From: DASUPK01 sp035265665
Lineage (GTDB): Bacteria; Actinomycetota; Thermoleophilia; Solirubrobacterales; 70-9
DNA length: 17,867 bases
Assembly (NCBI GenBank): GCA_035265665.1
Contig: DATFOK010000036.1
Coordinates: 1 to 17,867, forward strand
Direction of reading: 5' to 3'
Positions 6,379 to 13,404 of the stretch are shown piece by piece. Every line of letters starts with the position of its first letter. Within the stretch, counting starts at the first letter, position 1. The position numbers were made by a program, and so were the translations under genes. Below the pieces are notes generated by a model. That model made no database searches. It worked only from the letters and a program-made list of their open reading frames with translations, and had not been told where the DNA came from.

Positions 6379-8004
6379 TCATTGCGTGGCGAGCAGCCAC
6401 CAGTAGTTCGGCTGGCCGCCTTCATGCAGCTCGAGCTCGATGCCCTTGGGCGCGAGCCCCTCGAGCTCGGTCAGGGCGATCGGCGCCCCCTCTCCGGCGA
6501 TCACGGTGAGGATCTCCGCCCCCTCGGCGAGCTGGGCCATGGTGCTGCTCAGCGTCGATCCGGTGCCGCCCCAGGCGACGATCTGATCGTCCACGAAGCC
6601 GACGGCGTCGCCGGTGACGAACCTGCCCTTGGTGTCGTCGCGTGAGGCGGGCGCCACCGAACCCGCGCGGACTCCATTCAAGGCCGAGGCGATTCTCTCC
6701 TCGTTCTCGTCGATCGATGCCATCGGGTTGAGCTCTACCAGCGCGGCGACACCCGCCTGCTGAGAGGTGCACTTCACCACCCGCGCCTGCTTGTCCGAGA
6801 GCTCGGCGGCGCGCTCGGCGGCCATCACCACGTTGGGGTTGTTCGGGAAGACGAGAACTTCCTCGGAGGGCACCTCATGGATCGCCGCGAGCAGGTCATA
6901 GATAGGGGGGTTGAACGTATCGCCGCCGTCGACCACGAACGCCCCGAGACCCTCGTAGAGCTCGCGCATCCCGCGACCCGCCACCACCGCGACGGCCGCG
7001 CACCGCCCGGCCTGCAACCGCGCGGTGCGCTCGGCGATCTGCTCGCGCATGTCCGCGACATCGAGCTGCGAGACCTGGCCCGTGCCCTCGAAGAGCGCCA
7101 TCGCCCCCTCCGGCTCGTCGGTATGCACGTGCACCTTGAGAGTGGCCTCGTCCCCGACGACCAGGACCGAGTCGCCGAGCTCCTCGAGGCGTGGAACGAA
7201 GGACCGGCTGTCGAGGCCTGCGCCGGTGACGATGAAGTTCGTGCAGTAGCGATAGCGGCTGTCCTCGTGCTGTGGGCGGGTGTCGCTCGCCGGCGCGTAG
7301 TGATGCAGGATCGAGGGCGCGGCGGCGTCGCCGCGCAGGCCCGCGACCACGCCCGCGAGGATCACCACTAGCCCGTAGGCCCCCGCATCGACGACCCCGG
7401 TATTGCGCAGGATCTCGAGCTGCTCGGGCGTCCGCGCGACCGCGGCCTCGCCGTCGCGGACGGCGTCCTGCAGCAGCTCCGCCAGGAGTGCGTCCTGTTC
7501 GGCGGGTGTGGCGTTCGGCGAGAGGCGGATCTCGTCCATGTGCGCCAGCCGCCGTGAGATCGAGTGGGCCATCTCGCGGAAGACGGTCAGCATCGTGCCC
7601 TCGGCCGGTTCCCGAACCGATTCATAAGCAGCGTCGGCGGCGCGGGCGAACGCCGCCGCGACCAGCATCGGATCGACGAGCTCGCCGGGGCGGCTTGCCA
7701 GCTCCTCGGCCGCGCCGCGCACGATCTGGCTGAGGATCACCCCGGAGTTGCCGCGGGCGCCCATCAGCGCCGCCCGCGCGAGCGCATTGACCAGCTCGGT
7801 GCGGCCGATCTCGTCGACCATCTGCCCGTCGAGGCGGTCGAGCTCGTCGCTCACCGCGCGGAGCGTGAGCGCCATGTTGTCGCCGGTATCGCCGTCGGCG
7901 ACGGGGAAAACATTGAGGTCGTTGACCTCCTGGCGCCGCTCCTCGAGGTGGGAGGCTGCCGCGCTGACGACTCGCCGGAATCGCTCTATCGAGGGGTCGG
8001 CCAT
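6379..8004 (-). CDS. FakA-like DAK2/DhaL domain kinase (YloV family)
   Basis: 541 residues. The N-terminal DhaL (DAK2) domain has NVFPVADGDTGDNM (31-44), whose three Asp residues (37, 39, 42) bind the two metals of ATP, and GARGNSGVILSQ (82-93), the nucleotide loop. A middle domain follows from about 265 (YCTNFIVTG...), with the KVHVHTDEP motif. A C-terminal DegV-like/FakB-interacting region includes FPNNPNV. In Gram-positive bacteria FakA phosphorylates fatty acids held by FakB (DegV proteins) to give acyl-phosphate for phospholipid synthesis. No fakB is in the window. The position directly after rpmB is the common one for this family. ATG 8004 lies 26 bases after the rpmB stop with no clear Shine-Dalgarno, so co-transcription with rpmB is likely. 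Confidence 0.9.
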   Translation of the reverse strand: MADPSIERFRRVVSAAASHLEERRQEVNDLNVFPVADGDTGDNMALTLRAVSDELDRLDGQMVDEIGRTELVNALARAALMGARGNSGVILSQIVRGAAEELASRPGELVDPMLVAAAFARAADAAYESVREPAEGTMLTVFREMAHSISRRLAHMDEIRLSPNATPAEQDALLAELLQDAVRDGEAAVARTPEQLEILRNTGVVDAGAYGLVVILAGVVAGLRGDAAAPSILHHYAPASDTRPQHEDSRYRYCTNFIVTGAGLDSRSFVPRLEELGDSVLVVGDEATLKVHVHTDEPEGAMALFEGTGQVSQLDVADMREQIAERTARLQAGRCAAVAVVAGRGMRELYEGLGAFVVDGGDTFNPPIYDLLAAIHEVPSEEVLVFPNNPNVVMAAERAAELSDKQARVVKCTSQQAGVAALVELNPMASIDENEERIASALNGVRAGSVAPASRDDTKGRFVTGDAVGFVDDQIVAWGGTGSTLSSTMAQLAEGAEILTVIAGEGAPIALTELEGLAPKGIELELHEGGQPNYWWLLATQ

Positions 8005-8030
8005 GGGGACCAGCCGATAACCCTAGAACT

Positions 8031-8225
8031 TCAGGCGGCCTTGGTGACCTTGTTGGACTTCAGGCAGCGGGCGCAGACGTAGACGCGCCGCGTGCGGCCG
8101 TTCTCCTCCTGAATGCGGACCTTCTGGAGGTTGGGGTTGAAGCGCCGCCGAGTCGCGACCATCGAGTGGCTCCGCGAGTTGCCGAAGGCGGGGCGCTTGC
8201 CGCAGCTGTGACAAACCTTGGCCAT
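8031..8225 (-). CDS. rpmB: 50S ribosomal protein L28
   Basis: 64 residues. L28 is a small basic protein of the large ribosomal subunit. It opens MAKVCHSCGKRPAFGNSRSHS, the classic L28 start, and continues with TRRRFNPNLQKVRI. Two CxxC pairs (C5/C8 and C51/C54 in VCARCLKS) show it is the zinc-ribbon (C+) form rather than the zinc-independent paralogue. The ATG at 8225 has no Shine-Dalgarno: the preceding eight bases are all pyrimidine or C/G, and a TATCCT hexamer lies just before them, overlapping a perfect 11-bp inverted repeat (8235-8260). It is followed by the fakA-like gene. Confidence 0.97.
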   Translation of the reverse strand: MAKVCHSCGKRPAFGNSRSHSMVATRRRFNPNLQKVRIQEENGRTRRVYVCARCLKSNKVTKAA

Positions 8226-8233
8226 GGGCGGGG

Positions 8234-8239
8234 AGGATA
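8234..8239 (-). promoter_or_regulatory. Putative -10 element of rpmB
   Basis: The minus strand reads TATCCT (TANNNT) eight bases before the rpmB ATG, which implies a leaderless or near-leaderless mRNA. All but one base of the hexamer lies inside one arm of the inverted repeat at 8235-8260. The repeat would therefore span roughly -10 to -36 of this promoter. Inference. Confidence 0.35.
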
Positions 8240-8260
8240 GCGGCCGGTAGGCCGCTATCC
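8235..8260. repeat. Perfect 11-bp inverted repeat between ribH and rpmB
   Basis: GGATAGCGGCC (8235-8245) and GGCCGCTATCC (8250-8260) are exact complements separated by GGTA. It lies between the ribH stop and the rpmB start. It could be a terminator hairpin for the rib operon (stable GC-rich stem, no T-run) or an operator covering the rpmB promoter; both readings are possible at once. A weaker 6-bp stem, CGGCGG (8271-8276) with CCGCCG (8286-8291), lies next to it on the ribH side. Confidence 0.8.
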
Positions 8261-8308
8261 GGTGACTCGGCGGCGGTGTTTGTGGCCGCCGTTAGTGGCG
8301 AAGCCGAC

Positions 8309-8797
8309 CTACTGCAACGCCTTGCGTAGTAGCGACATTCGCATCGCGACGATGGCCGCTCCGCGGCCCTGGTCGCGCTTGTCCCCGCCCGACCGGGCAA
8401 GTGCCTGATCCATGTTCTCCGCCGTGATCACGCCGAAGGCGCAGGGCACGCCGGTGTCCAGCTGCACGCGCTGGGTGCCCGACGCGACCTCGCTGCAGAC
8501 GTGGTCGTAGTGGCTGGTATCGCCGCGGATCACGACGCCGAGGCACGCGATCCCGGCGAAGCGGCCGGACTCGGCGCAGAGCTTGGCGGCGAAGGGAAGC
8601 TCGAAGGCCCCCGGTACGCGGAAGGTGTGAATCGAGGCCGGACTGACGCCGCCGAGCTCGAAGCCCTCGGCGGCGCCGTTCAGTAAGCGCTCGGCGATGT
8701 CCTCGTAAAAGGTGGCGACGCAGATCGCGAACTCGCTCCGCGCGAGCGCCTCGCGTTCCTCGTCCGTGAACTGCTCGTAGGAGCGCTCGTCAGTCAC
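8309..8797 (-). CDS. ribH: 6,7-dimethyl-8-ribityllumazine synthase
   Basis: 162 residues, near the family's usual 155. RibH condenses 3,4-dihydroxy-2-butanone 4-phosphate (from RibB) with the ribityl-aminopyrimidine (from RibD) to form lumazine, the substrate of RibE; the enzyme forms pentamers or 60-mer capsids. Seen here are ICVATFYEDIAERLL (substrate-binding loop), VPGAFELPFAAK, the GVVIRGDTSHYDHVC block with the catalytic His at about 96, and FGVITAENMDQALAR. The C-terminal GAAIVAMRMSLL helix is typical. The start is GTG 8797, overlapping the ribBA stop by eight bases, so ribH is coupled to ribBA as last gene of the operon. The N-terminal 20 residues are acidic and longer than average. 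Confidence 0.96.
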   Translation of the reverse strand: MTDERSYEQFTDEEREALARSEFAICVATFYEDIAERLLNGAAEGFELGGVSPASIHTFRVPGAFELPFAAKLCAESGRFAGIACLGVVIRGDTSHYDHVCSEVASGTQRVQLDTGVPCAFGVITAENMDQALARSGGDKRDQGRGAAIVAMRMSLLRKALQ

Positions 8798-10139
8798 CGG
8801 GTGGGTAATCGTCGGACGAGGCCGCGTCCCGGCGGTTCTCCTCGTCCTTGCGGTGCTCCTCGTAGATCAGCTGCTCATCGAGGGGCAGGCCCTGATGGTG
8901 GAGCGCGTGTCCGAGCCGCTCGCGCTTCGCCCTCAGATAGGCCTCGTTGTGCGGGTTGGGGACCGCCTGGATCGGCACCTGGTCGGTCACCGAGAGGCCG
9001 TAGCCCTCCAGTCCGAGGATCTTCTTCGGGTTGTTGGTGAGGATGCGGATGCTCGACAGCCCCAGGTCCACCAGGATCTGCGCCCCGATTCCGTAGTCCC
9101 GCAGGTCGGCGGGGAGCCCGAGCTTGAGATTGGCATCGACGGTGTCGAGGCCCTCCTCCTGCAGCTTGTAGGCGCGCAGCTTGTTGAGCAGACCGATCCC
9201 GCGGCCCTCCTGCGAGAGATAGAGCAGCACGCCCTGGCCCTCCCGCTCGATGTTGGCGAGCGCTGCCTCGAGCTGCTCGCCGCAGTCGCAGCGCAGCGAG
9301 TGGAAGACGTCGCCGGTGAGACACTCGGAGTGGACCCGGACCAGGACGTCCTCTGCGCCGGCAACCTCGCCCTTGACCATCGCGACGTGGTGCTTTTCGT
9401 CGATCAGCGACCGGTAGCCGACGGCCGTGAACTCGCCGAAAGCGGTCGGCAGCTTGGTCGAGACGATTCGCTCGACCAGCTTCTCGGTGCGCCGCCGGTA
9501 GGCGATCAGGTCGGCGACGGTGATCATCTTCAACTCGTGCCTGGAGCAGTAGTCGACCAGGTCGGGGACCCGCGCCATCGTCCCGTCCTCGTTCATCACC
9601 TCGCAGATAACGCCGGCCGGGATCAGCCCGGCCAGGCGGGCGAGGTCCACGGCGGCCTCGGTCTGCCCGGTCCGCTCGAGGACGCCGCCGTCCTTCGCCT
9701 TCAGCGGGAAGACGTGCCCGGGCTGGATCAGGTCCTGCGGCTGCGAGTGCGGATCGATCGCGACCTGGATCGTCCGCGCCCGGTCGGCCGCGGAGATTCC
9801 GGTGGTGACGCCCTCGCGGGCCTCGACCGAGACGGTGAAGGCGGTCTGGAAGGGAGCCTCGTTCTTGGCCGCCATTAGGTTGAGGCCGAGCTCCTGGCAT
9901 CGCTCGTCGGTGAGTGCGAGGCAGATCAGGCCGCGGCCGTGCTTGGCCATGAAGTTGATTGCCTCCGGCGTCGCGAACTGGGCCGCCATGGTGAGGTCGC
10001 CCTCGTTCTCCCGGTTCTCGTCGTCGCAGACGACAACCATCCGGCCGCGCCGGATGTCCTCGATCGCCTCCTCGATGGTGGCGAACGGAGAGTCGGACTC
10101 CTTGGCGGTCGGCTTCTGCTCCTCTGTCCTCTTGGCCAT
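8790..10139 (-). CDS. ribBA: Bifunctional DHBP synthase / GTP cyclohydrolase II
   Basis: 449 residues, two fused enzymes that start both branches of riboflavin synthesis. The RibB domain (about 18-220) makes 3,4-dihydroxy-2-butanone 4-phosphate from ribulose 5-phosphate: it shows DDENRENEGD (39-48), the metal and substrate acidic loop, and PGHVFPL (140-146). The GTP cyclohydrolase II domain (about 222-420) shows RVHSECLTGDVFHSLRCDCG with zinc ligands C273, C284 and C286, and YLSQEGRGIGL (307-317). Odd point: the motif normally written GHTEA reads GQTEA here (Gln159), replacing the conserved RibB metal-binding His. A charged tail of about 30 residues follows the GCH II end. ATG 10139 is five bases after the ribE stop; the stop overlaps ribH. 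Confidence 0.95.
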   Translation of the reverse strand: MAKRTEEQKPTAKESDSPFATIEEAIEDIRRGRMVVVCDDENRENEGDLTMAAQFATPEAINFMAKHGRGLICLALTDERCQELGLNLMAAKNEAPFQTAFTVSVEAREGVTTGISAADRARTIQVAIDPHSQPQDLIQPGHVFPLKAKDGGVLERTGQTEAAVDLARLAGLIPAGVICEVMNEDGTMARVPDLVDYCSRHELKMITVADLIAYRRRTEKLVERIVSTKLPTAFGEFTAVGYRSLIDEKHHVAMVKGEVAGAEDVLVRVHSECLTGDVFHSLRCDCGEQLEAALANIEREGQGVLLYLSQEGRGIGLLNKLRAYKLQEEGLDTVDANLKLGLPADLRDYGIGAQILVDLGLSSIRILTNNPKKILGLEGYGLSVTDQVPIQAVPNPHNEAYLRAKRERLGHALHHQGLPLDEQLIYEEHRKDEENRRDAASSDDYPPGD

Positions 10140-10144
10140 CTCGG

Positions 10145-10762
10145 CTACTCCTTGGTTCGTAAGGGTGACACGCCCGGTGCGGCGTCAAGCTGGCGGCGGA
10201 CGTAGCGGGCCAGCAAGTCGCATTCGACGTTGACCCGGTCACCGGGCTCCAGCCGGGCGAGCGTGGTCCGCTCGAGCGTCTCGGGGATCAGGGAGACCTC
10301 GACGCCCTCGCCGTCGAGGCCGGCCACTGTGAGGCTCACGCCCGCGACCGCGATCGAGCCATGCTCGACCACGTAGGGCAGGAGCTCATCTGGGAGCTCG
10401 ACTCGAAGCCGCTTGGCGAAGCCGTCGTCCGCGATCTCCGTGACGGTGGCCGTGCCGTCCACATGGCCCTGCACGACGTGGCCACCGAGCCGGTCGTCGG
10501 GGCGCAGCGGAAGCTCGAGGTTGACGGTCGATCCCGGTTCGAGGCCACCGAGAGCGGTCAGCTCGAGCGTCTGGTGCATCACGTCGGCCTCGAAGGCGCC
10601 GCCCTTCACGGAGGTGGCCGTCAGGCAGGCACCGTCGACCGCCACCGAGTCCCCCTCGGCGAGCTCAGAGGCGAGATCCGCGCTGATCCGTAGGCGCGCG
10701 CCGTCCGCTGAGCTCTCCACCGTCGCTACCTCACCCAGCTCCTTGATGATCCCGGTGAACAT
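10145..10762 (-). CDS. ribE: Riboflavin synthase, alpha subunit
   Basis: 205 residues with two tandem lumazine-binding barrels (about 1-90 and 91-190). RibE dismutates two 6,7-dimethyl-8-ribityllumazine molecules to riboflavin and the pyrimidine precursor, acting as a trimer. The N-terminus MFTGIIKELGEV is diagnostic. The first barrel has VDGACLTA (42-49), and the second begins GHVVQGHVDG (94-103) and contains the matching VAGVSLTV, as expected from the internal duplication. The start is ATG 10762; the frame is open further upstream but only as antisense/overlap of ribD. It sits seven bases after the ribD stop and six before ribBA, inside the rib operon. Confidence 0.97.
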   Translation of the reverse strand: MFTGIIKELGEVATVESSADGARLRISADLASELAEGDSVAVDGACLTATSVKGGAFEADVMHQTLELTALGGLEPGSTVNLELPLRPDDRLGGHVVQGHVDGTATVTEIADDGFAKRLRVELPDELLPYVVEHGSIAVAGVSLTVAGLDGEGVEVSLIPETLERTTLARLEPGDRVNVECDLLARYVRRQLDAAPGVSPLRTKE

Positions 10763-10769
10763 CAGCCCC

Positions 10770-11900
10770 TCACCATTCCCGCAGCCTCGCTCGGACAAGG
10801 ATGTCCTCGCCCACCTGCTCGAAGCTGGTGGTGAGCGGGTGGACCCCCTCGGCGATCCGGGCGACTCCCTCGCCCTCCAGCACCGCCCTCGCCTCGGCGG
10901 CTCCGACCAGCACCGGCGCGATGAAGAAGCGCGCCTCGTCGATCTCGCCAGCATCGAAGAGCGCCCCGGCGAGGGTGGGGCCGCCCTCGACCAGCAGGTC
11001 CTGGATCTCGCGCCGGCCGAGCTCGTCGAGCGCGGCCTCGAGCCGGGTCATCGGGGTGCGTCCCGGGGTCACGATCACCTCGGCCCCGGCCCGCTCGAGT
11101 GCGACACGCTGGGCGGAGGCCGCTTCGGGCGCGCAGATCACGATCAGCGCCGCCTCGTCGATCGACTCGACCAGCGCGGAGTCGACCGGCAGCCTGGCGT
11201 GAGAGTCGAAGACCACGCGGGCGGGCTGGCTTGAGGCCCCCTCGAGCCTGGCGGTGAGCAGCGGATCGTCGGCGAGGGCCGTGCCGATCCCGACCGCGAC
11301 GGCGTCGCACTGCTCTCGCCAGCGATGGACGAGTTCGCGGCTCTCCGTGCTCGAGATCCAGCGGGAGTCACCCGTGGGCGACGCGACGCGGCCGTCCAGG
11401 GACATCGCAGCCTTGTAGGTGACAAGCGGGCGGCCCGTGCGAGCGCGCTTGCGGAAGGGCTGATTGAGGAGCCGGGCGGCGGACGCCTCGGGGCCGCCCG
11501 CGAGCTCAACGGTGACGCCGCCGTCGCGAAGCATCCCCGGTCCGCGACCCGACGCCTTCTCGGTGGGATCCTCGGACGCGTAGACGACGCGGGCGATCCC
11601 GGCCTCGAGGATCGCCTCGGTGCAGGGAGGCTGCCTGCCGGTGTGAGCGCAGGGTTCGAGGGTGACGTAGATCGTCGATCCGGCCGGGTCCGCACCGCGC
11701 GTCCGGGCGTCCTCGATCGCCGCCCGCTCGGCGTGCAGCTCACCCAGCGCGGCATGGAAGCCCTCACCGATCACTTCACCGTCACGGACGAGCACGGCTC
11801 CGACCATCGGGTTGGGGCTGACGCGGCCGCGCCCTCCCTCCGCCAGCTCGAGCGCCCGGCGCAGGTGGAGTGCGTCCTGTTGGGTGCTGACCGAGGGCAA
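10770..11900 (-). CDS. ribD: Bifunctional pyrimidine deaminase/reductase RibD
   Basis: 376 residues, catalysing steps 2 and 3 of riboflavin synthesis. The N-terminal cytidine-deaminase-like domain has SPNPMVGAVLV, HAERAAIEDA (H56, E58) and LEPCAHTGRQPPC (C84, C93), giving the complete zinc site. DPTEKASGRGPGMLR links to the reductase domain (from about 152), which shows RPLVTYKAAMSLDGRVA, the SRWISS motif, DAVAVGIGTALADDPLLTAR and LLVEGGPTLAGALF. The start is TTG at 11900: an AAGGAG Shine-Dalgarno lies six bases upstream, no ATG precedes the conserved LHLRRALELA helix, and an in-frame stop lies about 14 codons upstream. It is the promoter-proximal gene of ribD-ribE-ribBA-ribH. No FMN riboswitch fits in the short leader. 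Confidence 0.95.
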   Translation of the reverse strand: MPSVSTQQDALHLRRALELAEGGRGRVSPNPMVGAVLVRDGEVIGEGFHAALGELHAERAAIEDARTRGADPAGSTIYVTLEPCAHTGRQPPCTEAILEAGIARVVYASEDPTEKASGRGPGMLRDGGVTVELAGGPEASAARLLNQPFRKRARTGRPLVTYKAAMSLDGRVASPTGDSRWISSTESRELVHRWREQCDAVAVGIGTALADDPLLTARLEGASSQPARVVFDSHARLPVDSALVESIDEAALIVICAPEAASAQRVALERAGAEVIVTPGRTPMTRLEAALDELGRREIQDLLVEGGPTLAGALFDAGEIDEARFFIAPVLVGAAEARAVLEGEGVARIAEGVHPLTTSFEQVGEDILVRARLREW

Positions 11901-11905
11901 CCGCG

Positions 11906-11911
11906 GCTCCT
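11906..11911 (-). promoter_or_regulatory. Shine-Dalgarno that fixes the TTG start of ribD
   Basis: The minus strand reads AAGGAG, then six bases, then TTG at 11900. It is the clearest ribosome binding site in the window, and it decides for a TTG start where no ATG or GTG is available. Confidence 0.7.
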
Positions 11912-11934
11912 TCGTAGAGGGGTTGCGGACCGAT

Positions 11935-11948
11935 TGACTGGTCAGTCA
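11935..11948. promoter_or_regulatory. Palindromic operator candidate in the ribD/flippase divergent region
   Basis: TGACTG (11935-11940) and CAGTCA (11943-11948) form a perfect inverted repeat around GT. It lies between the divergent ribD and flippase genes, downstream of a possible ribD -10 box and near the -35 position of the possible flippase promoter. The layout resembles a TetR-family operator, but no regulator gene is in the window. Inference. Confidence 0.4.
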
Positions 11949-11955
11949 GCCAGTA

Positions 11956-11961
11956 ATTGTA
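11956..11961 (-). promoter_or_regulatory. Putative -10 element of the ribD operon
   Basis: The minus strand reads TACAAT, five of six matches to TATAAT, about 55 bases before the ribD TTG. Transcription would start close to the palindrome at 11935-11948 and leave a leader of roughly 50 bases. This fits a transcript with a Shine-Dalgarno. No clear -35 was found. Confidence 0.4.
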
Positions 11962-11967
11962 CGGCAG

Positions 11968-11973
11968 TAGTCT
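11968..11973 (+). promoter_or_regulatory. Putative -10 element of the flippase gene
   Basis: TAGTCT (TANNNT) lies eight bases before the ATG at 11982, with no Shine-Dalgarno between, which suggests a leaderless transcript. It closely resembles the TAGACT found seven bases before def. Confidence 0.35.
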
Positions 11974-11981
11974 CCCCCGTC

Positions 11982-13373
11982 ATGCCGAGAATGGGGCGCG
12001 TACGGGCGACGGACGAGGCGAAGAGGTACGGGCGTCGCGCCAGCCTGCTCTCCATCGGCGTCGGCATCACGGGGCTGATCACCTACCTCTACTTCGCGAT
12101 CGCCTCGCACGAACTCTCGCGGGACGAGTACGGGCAGGTCGCGGTGCTCTGGTCCGCCGTTTTCATCGTCGTCTCAGTGCTCCAGCGGCCGGTCGAGCAA
12201 CTGCTCTCGCGGACCGTCTCCGAGAACATCACGCACGAGGTGCCCATTGGCCACACGGTCCGGGTAGCGGCCACGATCCAGCTGGCGGTCGCAGTCGGCT
12301 TCGACATCGTCGCCCTGGCGCTCCGCACGCCGATCCAGGACCACCTCCTGCACGGCAACTCGACTCTCTACTGGATCGGGGTCGCATCCGTGACTGCCTA
12401 CGGAGCGAGCTACTTCGCGCGCGGCTTTCTCGCCGGCAGTCACCGCCTGACCATCTACGCCCTGCTGATCATCAGCGAATCGATCTCACGGACGGCGTTT
12501 CCGTTCGCCGTCGCGCTCGGGGTCGCCTCCGGGCAGACCGCGGTCGCCCTGGGCATCGTCGCGGCGCCGACGCTCTCCCTGATCGTGGTGCCCTTCGCGT
12601 TCCTCCGCCGATTCGGGGGTGAGCGGGAGGCCGCACCCGAGCCGGCCGCGTCGACTCCGTCGGCTCCGGACACCTCGGAGTTCACGCTCGCCCGCGGCGG
12701 CCGCTTCGCCGCGGGCGTCTTTCTGATCATGCTCTCGGAGCAGACCTTCCTGAACGCCGGGCCGCTGCTCGTCAACGCGACCGCCGGCGCCGCTGCGGCG
12801 GGCTACATCTTCAACGTCCTGATGATCGCCCGGGCGCCCCTGCAGCTCTTCCAAGCCGTCTCCACCAGCCTCCTCCCCCACCTCACCACGCTCGGCTCGC
12901 AGGGGAACGAGAAGGACTTCCGCGCCTCGGTCCGCGTCACGATCCTGGCGATCGCCGGCTTTGCCGCCCTCGTCGCCCTGGCGATGCTGATCGCGGGGCC
13001 GGAGCTGATGCAGATCGCGTTCGGCAAGAGCCACAGCTACGACCGCGCCGACCTGGTGATCATCAGCGTGGGCATGGGCCTCTACCTCTCGGCGGCGACG
13101 CTCAACCAGGCCGCGCTCGCCAAGGGGCAGGTGCGCCGCGCCTCCTTCTGTTGGATCGGCTGTGCCGTCGCGTTCGTGGCCTGGATGCTGATCCCGATCG
13201 TGGAGAACGACTTCCACCGGGTCGAGGTCGGCTACCTCGGTGCGGCGACCCTGCTCTGCGCGCTGCTCTACCGGCTCTACCGCCAGCCGGTGCGGCCTCG
13301 CGAGGCGCGCGTCGAGCCGGGCTCGACCGAGGAGCTGGAGCTGCAGCTCGCCTCTGCGGACGAGGCGGGCTAG
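11982..13373 (+). CDS. Polysaccharide/lipid-linked oligosaccharide flippase (MOP superfamily)
   Basis: 463 residues, a polytopic membrane protein with roughly 10-12 hydrophobic segments by eye. The N-terminus (RRASLLSIGVGITGLITYLYFAIASHELSRDEYGQVAVLW) has the first helix followed by the S.EYG turn typical of Wzx-like polysaccharide biosynthesis/export proteins. A Pro/Ala/Glu-rich cytoplasmic linker near 220-240 separates two halves, and the second half repeats the FLIMLSEQTFLNAGPLLV helix pattern of the fold. Such proteins flip undecaprenyl- or polyprenyl-linked sugars across the membrane; the substrate cannot be read from sequence and no glycosyltransferase is nearby. The start is ATG 11982 (TAGTCT eight bases upstream); ATG 11991 is an alternative. 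The frame is open upstream to 11325, but that part is antisense of ribD. It is convergent with rpe. Confidence 0.82.
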   Translation: MPRMGRVRATDEAKRYGRRASLLSIGVGITGLITYLYFAIASHELSRDEYGQVAVLWSAVFIVVSVLQRPVEQLLSRTVSENITHEVPIGHTVRVAATIQLAVAVGFDIVALALRTPIQDHLLHGNSTLYWIGVASVTAYGASYFARGFLAGSHRLTIYALLIISESISRTAFPFAVALGVASGQTAVALGIVAAPTLSLIVVPFAFLRRFGGEREAAPEPAASTPSAPDTSEFTLARGGRFAAGVFLIMLSEQTFLNAGPLLVNATAGAAAAGYIFNVLMIARAPLQLFQAVSTSLLPHLTTLGSQGNEKDFRASVRVTILAIAGFAALVALAMLIAGPELMQIAFGKSHSYDRADLVIISVGMGLYLSAATLNQAALAKGQVRRASFCWIGCAVAFVAWMLIPIVENDFHRVEVGYLGAATLLCALLYRLYRQPVRPREARVEPGSTEELELQLASADEAG

Positions 13374-13380
13374 ACGAGCA

Positions 13381-13398
13381 ATTCCACGACCGTGGAAT
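13381..13398. terminator. Hairpin between convergent flippase and rpe
   Basis: ATTCCACG (13381-13388) and CGTGGAAT (13391-13398) are perfect complements around AC. The hairpin lies in the 31-base gap between two convergent genes, so a two-way terminator is the natural reading. It has no T-run, and the tight centre means the real RNA loop would be larger, at the cost of the innermost pairs. Confidence 0.55.
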
Positions 13399-13404
13399 CA
13401 CCCA

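Noticed and set aside
8235..8260. Zur box regulating zinc-dependent L28
   Set aside because: The repeat is GC-rich and does not resemble the AT-rich actinobacterial Zur consensus; Zur normally controls the zinc-free paralogue, not this C+ form.
8853..9878. 341-codon plus-strand frame opposite ribBA
   Set aside because: It is antisense to clearly conserved RibB and GCH II motifs, and its composition is that of a shadow frame.
11325..11981. N-terminal 219-codon extension of the flippase frame
   Set aside because: It is antisense to the ribD deaminase/reductase and contains no membrane segment; family-like sequence begins only at 11982.
11901..11981. FMN riboswitch upstream of the rib operon
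   Set aside because: The leader is only about 50 bases, and none of the conserved RFN-element blocks is present.
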